Source: Bacillota bacterium (GTDB taxonomy: Bacteria; Bacillota; Bacilli; Paenibacillales; NBRC-103111). From it: a stretch of DNA of 64,000 bases. The stretch covers positions 62,001 through 126,000 of the forward strand of contig JAEWIS010000021.1 in assembly GCA_023386955.1 (NCBI GenBank), read 5' to 3'. The notes beneath the pieces were generated by a model. The model saw nothing but the letters and a program-made list of their open reading frames with translations, was not told the origin of the DNA and searched no databases. Positions 62,415 to 64,000 of the stretch are shown one piece after another; the stretch's first letter is position 1; the number at the start of each line of letters is the position of its first letter. Position numbers and translations under genes: made by a program.

Positions 62415-64000
62415 TTATATCTTCACGATGCGGACCTGCTCCATTAATCCGTAAGGCACTGTCCGGTATTCCGGTGTAAACCCCGCTCCCTCTGTCCGGA
62501 AGGACTCCCAGCTTGTGGTGGGCTGATCGCCTGCCGCCTGATGGAACGGGCCGAACATATTGCGCGGACTGCCCATCACCTCCACCTCCAGGTGATTGAC
62601 GCCTTCCCGCAGGTATCCGGTCAGCTCCACTCCGTCCGCCGCCCGCCAAGGCACATGTCCGGCGGTCTCCCCGTTTATCCGGATCTCCACGGTAACGGCC
62701 TCATATTGACCCAGCATCAGCAGCGTTCTCTCCTCCGCCTGGCCTCCGGTGGCGTGGCTGTGGGTAAACTCCATCCGGTATATCATGCTGCCGTTGTAAT
62801 GGAGATACCCCTGCTGCCCCCAATCCCCCAGAGTGAGCGAGTCAGGCTCCTTGACCAAGCTGCGGCCGGGAGTGACGGCGAAGTCTCCGGTGAGGTAACA
62901 GTCCTCCAGCTCCATGTCCGCATGATACGCACACCTGAGCTCCAGCTGATTACGGCCTTGAACAAGTTGGGGCAGACGGATTTTGGTGAAGGCCCGATCC
63001 ACAAACCATCCTTGGGGTATGTCTGGCACCTCCTGCCCGTTCAGCCGGATGCGGAACCGTTCCGCCGCCTCCAACACCAGATACACTTCCGTCTCGGGCA
63101 CCTCTTCTACTGTAAAGACAAACCGCAGCCCCACCTCCATCCCGTTGGCGGGATGGTACTGTCCAATCCATTTATAACGTTGGGTAATGCCGTTGGCGTA
63201 CACCTGCCGCATCCCCAAGGTTTGGCGGATGTCCCGCTGGGCCTGCCATACCTGCAGTCCCTCCGACCAAGCCCCGCCTGCGATGCTGTACGAACAGCTG
63301 TCCAGGGTCAGCACATTGGGCATAGTCCGGGTGAAGACAAATACCGGCCCCAGATTTGCCTCCGTCCGTTTCTCTGCAACAGGGGCTTGCGCCGCCGGAG
63401 GGAGCTCAACTCGTCCTGCAGCAGCATCCTGGCTGTATATCACATAAAGCTTGGAGCCGGCCGGGCCAAAATAGGCTTGAAAACGGATATGTCCGCTGTC
63501 TGCTGCCTCCGCCACCACTGCCCGCCGTTCTCCGGTAAGCGGGTCCCATTCCTCCACCTGTCCGTACACCGCCGCTTCAATTGTCACCTGAAAGGAGCGG
63601 TTCCGGTCATTGTTCACCACAAATAAAGTATGTCCCTCATCCGTTTCCTTCAGCAGATAAAGCAGCTCGTACGTTTCCTGATGGCTGGAGGCCTCCCGTA
63701 TGCTTACTGTACGCGGAAGTGTCTGCTCCAGCAATGCTGTCAGCTCTTGAAGGCCGGTGACCACCGTAACGCCGGGATGGTGGTACAGCTCTCCCGCAGC
63801 TTCTGACGGGCGGCCTTCGATCATGGAGGCCTCCGGAGCCATGGCAGTAATGCGTCCGCCTGCCGCCAGGAACTCCTCCAGCAGCCTGCGGGTGCTCTCC
63901 AGCATGGTGCGGATGGGCGGCAAAACGATCGTGTTGTAGGCGGCCAGGTTGATCCGCAGCTCCCCGTTCTCTATGCTGCCTGCTTCCGCCATAACCGTCT
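62415..64000 (-). CDS. Glycosyl hydrolase, C-terminal part (cut by window end)
   Basis: The frame is open to the window edge; at least 525 residues are present. YNTIVLPPIRTMLESTRRLLEEFLAAGGRI is the Rossmann-like strand-helix pattern of the second domain in GH106/GH42-like enzymes. Further on are GH2-like sugar-binding beta-sandwiches (FRIRLNGQEVPDIPQGWFVDRAF and VTVEIRINGETAGHVPW). This order suits a large alpha-L-rhamnosidase-like (GH106) enzyme acting on pectic side chains, but the catalytic domain is outside the window. It is followed by the AraC regulator gene. Confidence 0.75.
   Translation of the reverse strand, partial: TVMAEAGSIENGELRINLAAYNTIVLPPIRTMLESTRRLLEEFLAAGGRITAMAPEASMIEGRPSEAAGELYHHPGVTVVTGLQELTALLEQTLPRTVSIREASSHQETYELLYLLKETDEGHTLFVVNNDRNRSFQVTIEAAVYGQVEEWDPLTGERRAVVAEAADSGHIRFQAYFGPAGSKLYVIYSQDAAAGRVELPPAAQAPVAEKRTEANLGPVFVFTRTMPNVLTLDSCSYSIAGGAWSEGLQVWQAQRDIRQTLGMRQVYANGITQRYKWIGQYHPANGMEVGLRFVFTVEEVPETEVYLVLEAAERFRIRLNGQEVPDIPQGWFVDRAFTKIRLPQLVQGRNQLELRCAYHADMELEDCYLTGDFAVTPGRSLVKEPDSLTLGDWGQQGYLHYNGSMIYRMEFTHSHATGGQAEERTLLMLGQYEAVTVEIRINGETAGHVPWRAADGVELTGYLREGVNHLEVEVMGSPRNMFGPFHQAAGDQPTTSWESFRTEGAGFTPEYRTVPYGLMEQVRIVKI

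Overview
The window looks like part of a Paenibacillus (Bacillales) chromosome. This is an inference from gene content: many membrane-anchored AraC-type and YesN/LytS-type sugar regulators, a BceRS-BceAB module, a ydaJ-N-like exopolysaccharide operon, CBO0543 and DUF4037 proteins, strong GGAGG ribosome-binding sites and TTGACA/TATAAT promoters. No rRNA, tRNA, CRISPR array or prophage was seen. About 50 genes can be supported; the genes at both ends are cut by the window edges.

Layout. 1-5 kb: end of an AraC regulator, a short tandem repeat, an ISXO2/IS1595-like transposase homologue without its catalytic acids, a DUF6492-like protein and a class 3 aldehyde dehydrogenase. 4.7-13.1 kb: a minus-strand exopolysaccharide operon resembling Bacillus ydaJKLMN and Listeria pss, consisting of a hydrolase-like lipoprotein, a large membrane protein, a YdaL-like protein, a GT2 synthase, a BcsB-like protein and a degenerate GGDEF receptor that keeps its RxxD c-di-GMP site. 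13-20.9 kb: YerB-like lipoprotein, DUF4234, DUF2752, rlmN, nudC, a response-regulator fragment, a DadA-like oxidoreductase and a UvrC-like short protein. 21-31 kb: an MFS exporter, a Cthe_2159-type beta-helix lipoprotein, an SRPBCC protein, a sugar porter, and a three-gene sugar-sensing system (anchored binding protein, LytS-type kinase, YesN-type regulator) that probably controls the porter.

31-41 kb: an unexplained, apparently structured transcribed region, an LLM flavin oxidoreductase, a KAS III-like enzyme lacking the His and Asn of the family, a small STAS-like protein, a YpfJ-type metallopeptidase, a CBO0543 protein, and BceRS converging on BceAB. 41-50 kb: a 1036-residue hybrid protein with two kinase modules, an AAC(3)-type acetyltransferase beside an orphan UMP kinase, GNAT, DUF4037 and pirin genes and a membrane protein. 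50-64 kb: two large membrane AraC regulators, a solute-binding lipoprotein without permeases, a secreted pectinesterase-like protein with LysM, a TetR/oxidoreductase pair with three matching operators, and the end of a glycosyl hydrolase.

The most unusual non-coding signal is a family of intergenic arrays (about 17.7, 22.4 and 54.9 kb, with a possible relic at 33.05 kb). Boxes of 22-27 nt beginning (C)TAACG recur with a period of 49-50 bp, two in one orientation followed by two inverted. Two other intergenic regions carry 21-23 bp tandem repeats. Everything is read by eye; no database search was run.
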